DNA of 64,000 nucleotides from Pseudothermotoga sp. (GCA_003510135.1 DOKY01000036.1:1-64000); one strand, 5' to 3'. Positions 23,239-32,709 are shown, numbered from the stretch's first letter. Notes: generated by a model from the sequence alone, not told the origin. Translations and numbers: made by a program.

Positions 23239-24069
23239 TCACCCCCTCTTCAGATTTCCCATGATCGATGAGGCCACAAGGATGCTCATACCGATCGCCT
23301 GTGATGTCGTTACCCGTTCTGCCAGTATCAAAAAGGCGAACAGGGATGCGAACACGGGTTCCGCCGTGTATATGAGCGCGGCTGAGTTCGAACCAACATC
23401 TCTCTGGAACGTGACCTGTACCCAGAAGGCTAACACCGTTGCAACGAGTGAGGTGAAGACGAGTGCAAGAAGATAACTCGGTTTGAACCCGATCGGCCCT
23501 CCAAGTGGTGACAGAACGAGATTGAACAATGCGGTGAGAAAAAACTGTGGAAACAGCAGGCTGGACTCTTCACATCCTTCCTGACTCGTATAGCGAGTCA
23601 CGAGAACTATTTGAACTGCGAACGCCACGGCACAAAATAAGGTCAAGAGATCGCCCACATTGAAGGCGTCGTTTGAAGGACTGCTCAAAAGGTACAGCCC
23701 AACGATCGAAAGGAAGAAGGAAACGAGTTGGAGGCGGGTCGGTTTGATCCTTTCGATGAGAAAAGAAAAAACCGGCACGAATGGTATGTACAGAGACGTG
23801 ATGAATCCACTCTTCGTCGAACTGGTGAGTTTCAACCCACTCGTTTGCGTTGCGTACCCTATTCCTATGAAGAGTCCCAGTATGAGTCCTTCTTTCCAGC
23901 GGAGCTTTTTTCTGAACAAGAACAGGGTGAAAAAACTGGCGAGGAGAAACCTGAAGAAATTGTAGAAGAACGGGTTCGAACCTGCCAGAGCCATCTTTTG
24001 AACCGGAAAGGTCAGTCCCCACGCCACGGTCACAAACAGAAGCGCCAAGATTGCTCTGACTCTCTTCAT
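23239..24069 (-). CDS. EamA/DMT-family membrane transporter
   Basis: 276 residues in ten hydrophobic segments with the two-repeat EamA architecture; TVAWGLTFPVQKMAL begins the first repeat and a second conserved helix pair ends with AEPVFASLFAFLILAERVT. Such proteins export or import metabolites such as amino acids or nucleosides. The neighbouring psuG suggests, weakly, a nucleoside substrate. The ATG at 24069 is about 13 nt from GGAGGTGA, slightly far; no better in-frame start exists. Confidence 0.82.
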   Translation of the reverse strand: MKRVRAILALLFVTVAWGLTFPVQKMALAGSNPFFYNFFRFLLASFFTLFLFRKKLRWKEGLILGLFIGIGYATQTSGLKLTSSTKSGFITSLYIPFVPVFSFLIERIKPTRLQLVSFFLSIVGLYLLSSPSNDAFNVGDLLTLFCAVAFAVQIVLVTRYTSQEGCEESSLLFPQFFLTALFNLVLSPLGGPIGFKPSYLLALVFTSLVATVLAFWVQVTFQRDVGSNSAALIYTAEPVFASLFAFLILAERVTTSQAIGMSILVASSIMGNLKRG

Positions 24070-24104
24070 GATCTTTGCGAATTCACCTCCACTGAAATGC
24101 TACC

Positions 24105-24132
24105 AAAAAAGAGCCACACATGAGTGTGGCTC
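24105..24132 (-). terminator. Terminator after the zinc protease gene
   Basis: On the minus strand GAGCCACAC and GTGTGGCTC pair (9 bp, 4-nt loop, 24111-24132) and are followed by six T (24105-24110). It lies 18 nt after the zinc protease stop and ends the long ribosomal-protein/dnaG-side transcript or a shorter one. Confidence 0.85.
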
Positions 24133-24149
24133 TCAAGCTTCTCTATTGC

Positions 24150-24839
24150 TCAGTCTCTCCTGCCAAACGCTCCAGCGATCAGAAGCATTCTGAGCAACTG
24201 CAGGACTGCCATCGCCGTGGCCGCAACGTAAGTCAGCGCAGCCGCAGAGAGCACTTTCTTGGCACCCTTCAGCTCCTCTTCACTCATCAAGAGGTTTTCC
24301 CTAAGCAGCTTTAGAGCTTTTCTGCTCGCATCGTACTCAACTGGCAGGGTCACCAAACTGAAGAGCACAGCCAGTGAGAAGAGAAGGATGCCGAACTGCC
24401 ACAGGCCCGGCAACGCGAAGATTATGCCCATGATGAAGAGTATCCACGCTAAGGATGAGCCAATGCTCGCGACGGGAGCCAGGATCGTTCGGAACACAAG
24501 CAGAGGATGCTTCTGTGCATCCTGTATCGCGTGGCCTATCTCATGCGCCACGACACCAAGGGCCGCGATCGACTGACTCGCATAGGTCGAAGAAGATAGC
24601 CTGACAACCTTGTTCTTTGGATCATAGTGATCGGTCAGGTGGCCCGGCATCGCTTCGACGCGCACGTTGTAGATACCCGCAACCTCCAGCAGTCTCATCG
24701 CAAGTTGGCTTCCTGTGAGCCCAACTGAAGCCCTGATCTTCGAGTACTGCGAGAAAGCCGAACTCACTTTGATCTGGGCCCAGAACGCGAGAATCAAGGC
24801 AGGTATGAGCAACAAGAACGTTGGATCGTAGAAGAACAT
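24150..24839 (-). CDS. YugP-type membrane zinc metallopeptidase
   Basis: 229 residues with a hydrophobic N-terminus, the zinc motif VVAHEIGHAIQDAQKH (HExxH), and C-terminal transmembrane segments. It matches the neutral zinc metallopeptidase family PF04298. The family's substrates are unknown; roles in membrane protein quality control are assumed. ATG 24839 follows GGAGGTGACAGT. The 54-nt gap to DUF1015 contains TTGCCG-17-TATGGA, which might be a promoter of its own. Confidence 0.87.
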   Translation of the reverse strand: MFFYDPTFLLLIPALILAFWAQIKVSSAFSQYSKIRASVGLTGSQLAMRLLEVAGIYNVRVEAMPGHLTDHYDPKNKVVRLSSSTYASQSIAALGVVAHEIGHAIQDAQKHPLLVFRTILAPVASIGSSLAWILFIMGIIFALPGLWQFGILLFSLAVLFSLVTLPVEYDASRKALKLLRENLLMSEEELKGAKKVLSAAALTYVAATAMAVLQLLRMLLIAGAFGRRD

Positions 24840-24893
24840 ACTGTCACCTCCTCTTCCATACCAATTGTAAGACGGTTCGGCAAAACATCGTGT

Positions 24894-26138
24894 TCAAATC
24901 AGATGAACAAACAGACCACTCTTGAGTTTTGGTTCAAACCACGTCGACTTCGGCGGCATTATGAGTCCCGCGTCCGAAACGTTCATGAGCTCCTCAATCG
25001 AAGTAGGATACAGTGCGAATGCCACTGCCCAGTCCTTCTTCAAGACATACTCCTCGAGCACTTCGAGTCCAAACACACCACCAACAAAATCGATTCTCTT
25101 GTCCCTTCTTGGATCTTTTATATTCAGGATCTTGTCCAGAACTTCTCTTTGCAGTATCGAAACATCCAGCGTTTCAACTGGATCAAGCCCGGCTTCTCTG
25201 AGCACGAAATCTTTCACCCTCAATCTGTACCATGTGTCCCCAAGGAACATGCCGAATTCGTGCTTTTCTTTCGGCCTATAAGGTCGAACGGGCGCCACCT
25301 CAACGTTGAACACTCTTTCCAGGCGGTTCAAAAACTGTTCCACCGTGAGACCGTTCAGATCTTTTACGATCCTGTTGTAGTCGTATATTTTCAGCTGATC
25401 GTGTGGAAAAACCACGCCAACGAAGTAATTGTACTCTTCCAGACCCGTATGGTTCGGATTCCGGTTGGCCATCCTTTGTGCGACTGTCACAGCAGCGGCA
25501 GCCCTGTGATGACCATCCGCGATGTAGAAGGCCGGCACCTCTTCAAACGCACGCTTGATTTCTTCGATCTTGCTGCGCTCTTTCACGACGTACACGATCT
25601 GTCTAACGCCGTCCTCGTCCACGAAATCGTACTCGGGTTCCACTCGTGTGATCGAATCCAGTAGCTCGTTCAGACGCCTTTCGGCACGATAGAACAGGAA
25701 AACCAATCCAGTTTGTGCTCTCAGATACTCTATGTGCTTGACCCTCTCCTCCTCCTTATCCTTCCTCGTCAGCTCGTGTTTTTTGATCTTCGATTCGAGA
25801 TATTCCTTCGCCGAGAAGGTCGCGACCAGACCAGTCTGTGTATGGTCATGAGAGATCTGCCTGTAGACATAGAAACATTCTTGATCGTCCTCAAAGAAGA
25901 TCCCGTCTTCTCTGTACTTCTGAAGATTCCTTTTAGCCATTTCCAACGTCTCATAGCTGGACGGATCAACGGGTTCGTCGAAGTTTACCTCGGGCTTGGT
26001 GACCTTATAAAAGGCCAAAGGGTTTGAAAGAACTATCCTCTTTGCCTCCTCAAAGCTCACAACATCATACGGTTTCACTGCGACTCTCGCCGCGAAATCT
26101 TTCCTCGGTCTGAGGGCCCTGAAGGGTCTAACCGTCAT
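24894..26138 (-). CDS. DUF1015 family protein
   Basis: 414-residue soluble protein of PF06245. Recognisable parts are VRPFRALRPRKDFAARVAV and VKPYDVVS at the start, YRQISHDHTQTG, and the hallmark AFYIADGHHRAAAA. No biochemical role is established that I can name with confidence. ATG 26138 follows GGAGG by 9 nt and overlaps the end of ybeY by 11 nt, so it belongs to the same operon. Confidence 0.85.
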   Translation of the reverse strand: MTVRPFRALRPRKDFAARVAVKPYDVVSFEEAKRIVLSNPLAFYKVTKPEVNFDEPVDPSSYETLEMAKRNLQKYREDGIFFEDDQECFYVYRQISHDHTQTGLVATFSAKEYLESKIKKHELTRKDKEEERVKHIEYLRAQTGLVFLFYRAERRLNELLDSITRVEPEYDFVDEDGVRQIVYVVKERSKIEEIKRAFEEVPAFYIADGHHRAAAAVTVAQRMANRNPNHTGLEEYNYFVGVVFPHDQLKIYDYNRIVKDLNGLTVEQFLNRLERVFNVEVAPVRPYRPKEKHEFGMFLGDTWYRLRVKDFVLREAGLDPVETLDVSILQREVLDKILNIKDPRRDKRIDFVGGVFGLEVLEEYVLKKDWAVAFALYPTSIEELMNVSDAGLIMPPKSTWFEPKLKSGLFVHLI

Positions 26139-26550
26139 GGTGCTCAACCTCCTTTAGGTATGCCTCCTGTTTTTCGAACATGATTTCTGATTGACTCACA
26201 TCGAACTCGTGATCGTAACCTGCAAGGTGTAGTGCGGCGTGAATCACGACCCTCAGCAGTTCTTCTTCAAAACTGCAGCCAAACTTCTGTGCGTTTTTCG
26301 CCACAACCGCCGGACACAGGAACAATTCACCGTATAGATCTTCATCTTTGTAAACAAATGTTAATACGTCCGTTGACCCTGAACTGTTTCTGAAAGCTTC
26401 GTTCAGCTTGCGCATGGTCCTCTCACCAACGAAAAACACATCGACTACAGCGTTTCCAATCTCTTTCTGAACCACCCTTTCAAGGGCTCTCCGAATTTTC
26501 TTGGTCGGAAGACGGCGTTTCGTCCGATTTGTGAGCCGGATTTTCGGCAA
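26128..26550 (-). CDS. ybeY: Endoribonuclease YbeY
   Basis: Metal-dependent RNase acting in 16S rRNA 3'-end maturation and ribosome quality control. 140 residues with STDVLTFVY, GELFLCP and the metal motif HAALHLAGYDHE. The start is uncertain: TTG 26550 lies inside the end of pgpH without an obvious binding site, and the family core begins about 25 residues later. The order phoH-pgpH-ybeY is a widespread gene neighbourhood. Confidence 0.92.
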   Translation of the reverse strand: MPKIRLTNRTKRRLPTKKIRRALERVVQKEIGNAVVDVFFVGERTMRKLNEAFRNSSGSTDVLTFVYKDEDLYGELFLCPAVVAKNAQKFGCSFEEELLRVVIHAALHLAGYDHEFDVSQSEIMFEKQEAYLKEVEHHDG

Positions 26551-27904
26551 GCACGATCACCTTCTTGATCTCTTCTTTGGGATACTCTATCCTCGATTTG
26601 AACATGTTCAGCAGGACCCTCGCGAATTCGTCAGCCACCGCCTCCAGGTCCTTGAGCGTCAGACCCGACTCGTCGAGCTCGCGCTCGTTGTATATACCGG
26701 AAACTATCTCTTCCACGAGGGATCTGATCCTGCTCGCCGTAGGATTTTTCACGCTCCTGAAGGCCGCTTCCACGGAATCTGCAAGCATGATGATACCTGC
26801 CTCTTTGAACTGAGGTTTTGGCCCAGTGTATCTGAATTCATCCTCACTCAGATTTTCACCCATTTCTTTCGCTTTGTGGTAGAAGTACTTCTGTACGCGC
26901 GTTCCATGATGCTGCGGTATCACATCCTGAACCAAGAGCGGTAACCTGTGACGGCGCGCCAGTTCCTGACCATATTTCACGTGATCGAGGACAATCAAAT
27001 GGCTCAGCTTTGGATTGAGTTCATCGTGTGGATTTTTGTCCTCTATGTTCTCAGTGTAGAAATAAGGTCTTTTCACTTTACCAACGTCGTGAAAGTACGC
27101 GGCGGTTCTCGCGAGTATGGGGTTCGCACCGATTTTCTCGGCGGCCGCCTCCGCAAGGTTCGCAACGATGGCCGAGTGATAGTACGTCCCCGGAGCCCGA
27201 AGCGACAGGAGCTTGATCAGTGGATGGTTCATGTTCCCAAGCTCCACCAAATCGATGTCCGAATAGATCAAGCTCGCATATTCCACGAACGGGAGCAATC
27301 CAAGATCCACTACCGAGAACAAAAAGGGCATGATGAGTGAGAGCAACAAGTTTCGATCGAAAACAACTTTTTCTTTCGAAAAGAAGCCCAACAACAAGAA
27401 CGAGACGTTGCAGACGACCGCAAAGAAAGCTGGTCTGACTATTTGAAGCCTCTTTTTCAAGCCAGAGCTTGCCACGGCGGCGACGATGTTGCAGACCAAA
27501 AGCAGGCTGAATTCCAACGATGAAGGTTCGATACTGACGATCAGCAAAGCCGAAGAAAAAACGGCCACACTGACAGTTAATCTTCTGTCAGTCAACAGAC
27601 CGAGCAGGAGTATCGGCGCAAAGAACGGGGAAGAGAAAATTCCAAACCTTCTCAACACCAGCCTTGAAACAAAGGAACCAGCAACAAGTGTGGAAAGGAC
27701 GAGAGCAGAGTATGCACCATGTAAAGAAAAGGGTTTTCTGTCCAGCTCTGTGGAGACAACAGTCAACCAAAGAACGGCGAGCCCAGCGTATTCAGCGAGG
27801 AACCTTGCTGGATCATGCAGGTTGGGGAACTGTACTAGAAACAACGAGATGAAAACAAACAAAAGGTGGTACCATTTTTTCAACAGGCTATTTATCAGAG
27901 CCAT
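26480..27904 (-). CDS. pgpH: PgpH-like membrane HD phosphodiesterase (short form)
   Basis: Probable cyclic di-AMP phosphodiesterase. 474 residues: about seven transmembrane helices (to roughly residue 215) then an HD domain with FHDVGKVKRPYFY and PQHHGTRVQKYFYHKA. Canonical PgpH/YqfF proteins are about 700 residues and carry a large extracellular 7TMR-HDED domain ahead of the helices; here the first helix starts at residue 10, so that sensor is missing. ATG 27904 follows GAGG within the 3' end of phoH. It overlaps ybeY by 71 nt. Confidence 0.85.
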   Translation of the reverse strand: MALINSLLKKWYHLLFVFISLFLVQFPNLHDPARFLAEYAGLAVLWLTVVSTELDRKPFSLHGAYSALVLSTLVAGSFVSRLVLRRFGIFSSPFFAPILLLGLLTDRRLTVSVAVFSSALLIVSIEPSSLEFSLLLVCNIVAAVASSGLKKRLQIVRPAFFAVVCNVSFLLLGFFSKEKVVFDRNLLLSLIMPFLFSVVDLGLLPFVEYASLIYSDIDLVELGNMNHPLIKLLSLRAPGTYYHSAIVANLAEAAAEKIGANPILARTAAYFHDVGKVKRPYFYTENIEDKNPHDELNPKLSHLIVLDHVKYGQELARRHRLPLLVQDVIPQHHGTRVQKYFYHKAKEMGENLSEDEFRYTGPKPQFKEAGIIMLADSVEAAFRSVKNPTASRIRSLVEEIVSGIYNERELDESGLTLKDLEAVADEFARVLLNMFKSRIEYPKEEIKKVIVLAENPAHKSDETPSSDQENSESP

Positions 27905-28847
27905 TCTTTTTCCTCTCGTATTCTTCGTAAGCCTTTATTATGTTCCTCACGACGGGATGTCTCACAACGTCTGCATCGCTCAGATAAACGAAACCCACAC
28001 CGTCGATGCCTTTGAGTATCTTTTCGCACTCGATCAAACCCGACTGTTGTCTGTCTATGTCCACCTGGGTCACATCACCGGTTATCACAGCTTTGGAGTT
28101 GAAACCTATGCGCGTCAGGAACATCTTCATTTGTTGATGTGTGGCATTCTGCGCCTCATCGAGGATGATGAAACAGTTGTTCAAAGTTCTTCCACGCATG
28201 AACGCCAGCGGAGCGATCTCAACGATGCCCCTTTGCCTGTACGCGTAGAACTTGTCAGCAGATATCATATCTAGGATTGCATCGTAGATGGGCCTCAAGT
28301 AAGGATCCACTTTCTCGACGAGATCGCCCGGAAGAAAGCCAAGTTTTTCACCAGCTTCGACAGCAGGTCTGGTGAGAACGATCCTCTGAACCAGACCACT
28401 CTTGAGATACTCCAGTGCCATGGCCACAGCCAGGTAGGTTTTGCCCGTTCCGGCCGGCCCTATCACGAAGATCACGTCGTACTTCTTCATAGCCTCGATG
28501 TATTCCATCTGTCCTCTGGTCTTGGGTCGTATCCTTCCTACGAGTGGTGAAGTTTGCAGAGTTTCTACTGCTTTTGTTGAGTCCGAGTACAGGCTCACCA
28601 AAGCTTCGAACTCTTGCCAGTCCAGAGCGTAACCTTTTTTTGCGGCTGCAACCACCTGAGATATGATGTTCTCAACGATTTCGACAGTCGATTCATCGTT
28701 GCCTGCCACGACGATTCTTTTGTCCGAAACATCGATGCTCACGGGAAAACGTTTCTTCAAAAATCTCAGCCTGTTGTCGTACTGGCCAAGTACAATGACC
28801 ATATCAACACTGTCGGGAATTTCAACAGTCCTCGTTGCCAGTTTCAC
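27888..28847 (-). CDS. phoH: PhoH-like ATPase
   Basis: Putative RNA-associated ATPase, 319 residues. Walker A is VIGPAGTGKTYLA and Walker B CFIILDEAQNAT; TRPAVEAGEKLGFLPGDL is a family signature. An N-terminal KH-like region precedes the ATPase. Linked to ybeY across bacteria, suggesting RNA processing. GTG 28847 follows GGAGGT; the longer frame overlaps the 3' end of rpoD and lacks a site. Confidence 0.9.
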   Translation of the reverse strand: MKLATRTVEIPDSVDMVIVLGQYDNRLRFLKKRFPVSIDVSDKRIVVAGNDESTVEIVENIISQVVAAAKKGYALDWQEFEALVSLYSDSTKAVETLQTSPLVGRIRPKTRGQMEYIEAMKKYDVIFVIGPAGTGKTYLAVAMALEYLKSGLVQRIVLTRPAVEAGEKLGFLPGDLVEKVDPYLRPIYDAILDMISADKFYAYRQRGIVEIAPLAFMRGRTLNNCFIILDEAQNATHQQMKMFLTRIGFNSKAVITGDVTQVDIDRQQSGLIECEKILKGIDGVGFVYLSDADVVRHPVVRNIIKAYEEYERKKNGSDK

Positions 28848-28878
28848 ACCACCTCCAGTTCGATTATAACCGTCACAA

Positions 28879-30084
28879 TCATTTTTCTTGGTCATCGAGC
28901 AGGGTTATGAGAGACTTCAGATACTTGCTTCTGGAAGGATGCCTGAGTTTCCTGAGTGCCTTCACTTCTATTTGCCTGATCCTCTCTCTGGTCACGTTGA
29001 AGTACTGGCCCACTTCTTCGAGGGTTTTCGCCTTCCCATCGAGCAATCCGTAGCGCATCTTCAAAACCATGGCTTCTCTGGGATTCAACGTCTTGAGAAC
29101 TTTCTCGAGCTCTTCTCTGATGAGCATTCTCATGGCCTCTTTCTTGGGCGACGCTATGCTCTCGTCGGCAATGAAGTCTCCCATCACCGAGTCTTCGTCT
29201 TCACCAACCGGTGATTCCAAAGAGACGGTCTCGCGTGAAGCCTGAAGCACTTCTTCTATCTTTTCCACAGGTTTGTTCATCAGCTTTGCGAGCTCTTCCA
29301 CCGTTGGTTGCTCACCGAACTTTTGATAGTACTCTCTGCTCACCCTGTTCAACTTGTTGATCGTTTCGACCATGTGCACCGGGATCCTTATCGTTCTTGC
29401 CTGATCCGCTATGGCACGTGTGATGGCTTGCCTGATCCACCACGTCGCGTACGTACTGAACTTGTAACCCTTTCGCCAGTCAAACTTTTCCACCGCTTTG
29501 AGCAGCCCGATGTTACCCTCCTGAATGAGATCCAGGAAAGACAAACCACGGCCTATGTAGCGCTTGGCTATGCTCACCACGAGTCTCAGGTTCGACTCGA
29601 TCAACTTCTTCTTTGCCCTCTCGTTTCCCATCTGCGCGCGTCTTGCCAATTCCCTCTCCTGAGATGGGGTAAGTAGCGGTATCTTTCCGATCTCTCTGAG
29701 GTACATCTTTATCGGGTCTTTGAGCGACACGTTGTCGTACGTTTCGGGCCCTTCTTCTTCTGTGCTTGCGATTTCTTCAACATCCGACTCGACTTCGTCG
29801 AGGGACTCGGGCTCGGCGTCCTGAATCGTTATCTTGTTCTTTTCAAGTTCTTCGTAAATTCTTTCTATCAAAGAGGAATCGAAGCCATCGTAATCTGGAG
29901 GAAAGGCCTTGTCTATATCATCGTAGGTGATGAATCCCTTCCTTTTTCCGAGTTTGATGAGGTTCTTGATCTTCTTCTCTATTTCTTCTTGGGAGAGAGT
30001 CTTGAGACGCTTCTCTTCTTTTTCTTCTTCAGTATCGAGAACCCTTTCTTCCTTTTCGATCGTCTTTTCGTTTTCAAGTTCCAC
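28879..30084 (-). CDS. rpoD: Principal RNA polymerase sigma factor (sigma-A)
   Basis: Housekeeping sigma70, 401 residues. Region 1.2 DPIKMYLREIGKIPLLT, region 2 NLRLVVSIAKRYIGRGLSFLDLIQEGN with the -10 recognition segment YATWWIRQAITRAIADQ, region 3, and region 4 MVLKMRYGL ... VTRERIRQIEVKALRKLR are all present. The N-terminus is a short acidic/lysine-rich region 1.1. GTG 30084 follows GGGAGG by 9 nt. It overlaps dnaG by 11 nt: the classical dnaG-rpoD coupling, here downstream of ribosomal protein genes. Confidence 0.97.
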   Translation of the reverse strand: MELENEKTIEKEERVLDTEEEKEEKRLKTLSQEEIEKKIKNLIKLGKRKGFITYDDIDKAFPPDYDGFDSSLIERIYEELEKNKITIQDAEPESLDEVESDVEEIASTEEEGPETYDNVSLKDPIKMYLREIGKIPLLTPSQERELARRAQMGNERAKKKLIESNLRLVVSIAKRYIGRGLSFLDLIQEGNIGLLKAVEKFDWRKGYKFSTYATWWIRQAITRAIADQARTIRIPVHMVETINKLNRVSREYYQKFGEQPTVEELAKLMNKPVEKIEEVLQASRETVSLESPVGEDEDSVMGDFIADESIASPKKEAMRMLIREELEKVLKTLNPREAMVLKMRYGLLDGKAKTLEEVGQYFNVTRERIRQIEVKALRKLRHPSRSKYLKSLITLLDDQEK

Positions 30085-31750
30085 TCTGATCACCTCCCAG
30101 TGATCTGAGCTGAGAAACCAGCTCAAGCCTCCTTTTCAAAAGGAGGCCACGTTCTTCATCGTCCCGACAGGTAGCGAGTTTACTGTCAATCTGTGACAAT
30201 TCCCTTTCAACCGCTTTTCTTGTGAAGCGTTTTTTTAAATCGCTGAACACCTTCCATGGATCCCCCTCCGGTATCTTTGCCAGAACTGCGAACGCGTACT
30301 GCTTTAGTTCAGGGCTCAGCTCCGACAAATCTCTTTTCTCGCGCAAGAAAGAGATCAGCTTTCTGGTCTTATCAGCAAAAAGTTCCGGATCTATTTCATC
30401 GATCTTGTCTCTCAGTTCCTCACAGGTTATGTACAGATAAACTATGTAATCGTCTTCGGTTGGGAGCGTCGACCTTGAAGCCATCGTCGTCGGTGTGACT
30501 TGAAGTCTGAACATTTCGTTCACCTGCGATGTGGACAGCCTTGTCTTTTGCGAGACAGCTTCAACGAGCCTTTCGTACCTGTCCATCCTTTTGTTCCTCA
30601 AAAGAATCTCCGCCCAGCCTCTTAAGGTGCCGATGTACTTTTCCAAACCTGCGCTTGTTGTAACATCGAAAAATCTTTCATAGACCTCGATGAGGTAATT
30701 CTCAAAGGGCAAAGCTTCAGAAAGGAGCTTTTTCAAATAATCCGCTCCTCGTTTTCTGTAAGTTTCGTCTGGATCCTTTTCGGGTAATTTCAGCACCGCA
30801 ACGTCAAAGGATGCCTCAACCAGAACTTTCAGTGATTTCAGAGTCGCTTTGATCCCAGCTCTGTCATTGTCGAAAGCCAGGATGACATTTCTGGAAAGCG
30901 GCATCAGCTTCGAAACGTGTTCCCTCGTCAGGCTGGTTCCAAGGACTGCGACCGCGTTCGTCACTCCAGCCCTGTGGAACGCTATGGCGTCGAAGTAACC
31001 TTCGCAAATCACAGCAAAGTCCAGCGACTTGATCGCTTTCTTCGCTCTGTCCAGCATGAACAGAACGCTTTTCTTCGAGAAGAACTTTGTCTCAAGTGAG
31101 TTGAGATACTTCGGTTCGCGATCGTCCAGACTTCTACCGGCGAAGGCGATTATTTTGCCGTTTTCGTCCTTTATGGGTATCACCAATCTGCCTTCGAAGA
31201 GATCAACTCCGCTGCCAGATTTCGTAAGTCCGTACTGCAAAGCTTTCTCGTCCGGCAGAGACATTGATCGTGCCACCTTCTGGGCGATTCGAGAATTCTC
31301 AGGGCTGAAACCGAACTCGTATGAATTTGCTTCGTTCTCTGAAAACCCCCTTTTGGCGATGTACTCAACGGCAACTTTGTTTTGCTTGAACTGTTTCCTG
31401 TATTCTGCAAAAACCCTCGTCAGGTATTCCACGTACAGATCCTTTTCAGAGCGGCCCATTGAGATCTTCAGTTCCACACCCACCATTTTTGCGAGTCTTT
31501 CCAGTGCCTCTCTAAAGGATATATGCTCTATCTCCTGCAAAAACTTTATCGCATCGCCGGACGCACCACAACCGAAACAGTGATAGAGCTTCAGCACCGG
31601 GTTCACGAAAAAAGAAGGGGTCTTCTCAGCGTGGAACGGGCACAACCCCCTGTAGCTGGAACCAACCTTTTGCAGAGATACGTACTGGGAAACGAGCTCG
31701 ACGATATCGACAGACTGCTTGATCTTTTCGATCAGGTCCTTGCTCACCAT
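30074..31750 (-). CDS. dnaG: DNA primase
   Basis: Synthesises RNA primers for replication. 558 residues: zinc finger CPFH-x17-CFGCG at residues 37-63, TOPRIM core with EGYFDAIAFHRAG and FDNDRAGIKAT, then a helicase-binding C-terminal part that is short and diverged. ATG 31750 fits family N-termini, but no Shine-Dalgarno sequence is visible before it, which is rare among its neighbours. A terminator after rpsI lies about 65 nt upstream, so expression may depend on readthrough or a weak promoter. Confidence 0.96.
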   Translation of the reverse strand: MVSKDLIEKIKQSVDIVELVSQYVSLQKVGSSYRGLCPFHAEKTPSFFVNPVLKLYHCFGCGASGDAIKFLQEIEHISFREALERLAKMVGVELKISMGRSEKDLYVEYLTRVFAEYRKQFKQNKVAVEYIAKRGFSENEANSYEFGFSPENSRIAQKVARSMSLPDEKALQYGLTKSGSGVDLFEGRLVIPIKDENGKIIAFAGRSLDDREPKYLNSLETKFFSKKSVLFMLDRAKKAIKSLDFAVICEGYFDAIAFHRAGVTNAVAVLGTSLTREHVSKLMPLSRNVILAFDNDRAGIKATLKSLKVLVEASFDVAVLKLPEKDPDETYRKRGADYLKKLLSEALPFENYLIEVYERFFDVTTSAGLEKYIGTLRGWAEILLRNKRMDRYERLVEAVSQKTRLSTSQVNEMFRLQVTPTTMASRSTLPTEDDYIVYLYITCEELRDKIDEIDPELFADKTRKLISFLREKRDLSELSPELKQYAFAVLAKIPEGDPWKVFSDLKKRFTRKAVERELSQIDSKLATCRDDEERGLLLKRRLELVSQLRSLGGDQSGT

Positions 31751-31811
31751 TGTGAGGTTGTCCGCGGAAACATCACCGACTTTCTTTGACTGGTTCGCAC
31801 GCGTAAAAGTT

Positions 31812-31829
31812 CAAAGGGGCCTCAGGCCC
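31812..31829 (-). terminator. Terminator between rpsI and dnaG
   Basis: GGGGCC and GGCCCC pair around TGA (31815-31829); on the minus strand TTTGAACTTTT follows. The stem is short but GC-rich. It would reduce dnaG-rpoD expression relative to the ribosomal protein genes upstream. Confidence 0.65.
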
Positions 31830-31837
31830 CATGAGCT

Positions 31838-32251
31838 TCATCTCTTGGAATACTGCGGTGCCCTGCGGGCTTTCTTCAGTCCGTACTTCTTCCTTTCGAC
31901 CATCCTTGGATCTCTCGTGAGCATTCCCTTTTCTCTCAGCGTAGGTCTCAGATTCTCGTCAAACTGAACAAGCGCTCTCGCTAATCCGAGTCGGACTGCT
32001 CCGGCCTGCCCAGAGAGACCTCCACCTTCGACGTTGATCAAGATGTCGAATTTCCCAACCATGTTCGTGACAACAAGAGGTTCCATGGCGTGCCGCGCCC
32101 TGACGGCATCTTTGAAGTACTCCTCAGCATCGCCGTACTCTTTGTGGTTTATGATCAACTTTCCACTGCCAGGCCTCAGATAAACACGAGCAACGGACGT
32201 TTTCCTTCTTCCAACACCGTGATACGTGACTTGCTGATTAACTACGGCCAT
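31838..32251 (-). CDS. rpsI: 30S ribosomal protein S9
   Basis: 137 residues, slightly longer than usual at the N-terminus. YHGVGRRKTSVARVYL at the start, GGGLSGQAGAVRLGLARAL in the middle and the invariant C-terminus ending YSKR that reaches the P site. ATG 32251 follows GGGAGGG. Cotranscribed with rplM as in most bacteria. Confidence 0.98.
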   Translation of the reverse strand: MAVVNQQVTYHGVGRRKTSVARVYLRPGSGKLIINHKEYGDAEEYFKDAVRARHAMEPLVVTNMVGKFDILINVEGGGLSGQAGAVRLGLARALVQFDENLRPTLREKGMLTRDPRMVERKKYGLKKARRAPQYSKR

Positions 32252-32265
32252 CGTTCACCCTCCCA

Positions 32266-32709
32266 TCATATTTCGATTGGCACGGGTTTCTGGGCTTCGT
32301 GCGGGTGCCTGTCTGATGCGTACACCTTCAGTCTTTTCAAGTACCTGTCTCCGAGTGCCTTCTTCGGAAGCATTCGTTTGACCGCCAGGTATATCAACCT
32401 TTCAGGATGCGTCTGGAGCAGCTGTTTCGCTGTCTGCATCTTCAATCCACCGGGATAGCCACTGTAACGATAGTAGATCTTTTGCTCGAGCTTGCGGCCC
32501 GTCAACAAGACCTTGTCTGCGTTGATGACCACCACATAGTTGCCGTTGTCAACACCAGGGAAAAACGTTGGTTCGTTCTTTCCCATCAAGTACTTGGCTA
32601 TCTGAGTCGCCAGTCTACCCAGAACCTTACCCGACGCATCGACGAGATACCATTTTCCTCCCGCATTTCTCACGATCGTCGTTTTCTGTATGGGCAAAGG
32701 ACGTGCCAT
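32266..32709 (-). CDS. rplM: 50S ribosomal protein L13
   Basis: 147 residues; WYLVDASGKVLGRLATQIA, GDYVVVINA-like GNYVVVINADKV, and the RMLPK...LGDRYLKRLKVY segment identify it. GGAGGG precedes the ATG at 32709. It lies 13 nt after rpmA, joining two usually separate ribosomal operons (rplU-rpmA and rplM-rpsI). Confidence 0.98.
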   Translation of the reverse strand: MARPLPIQKTTIVRNAGGKWYLVDASGKVLGRLATQIAKYLMGKNEPTFFPGVDNGNYVVVINADKVLLTGRKLEQKIYYRYSGYPGGLKMQTAKQLLQTHPERLIYLAVKRMLPKKALGDRYLKRLKVYASDRHPHEAQKPVPIEI

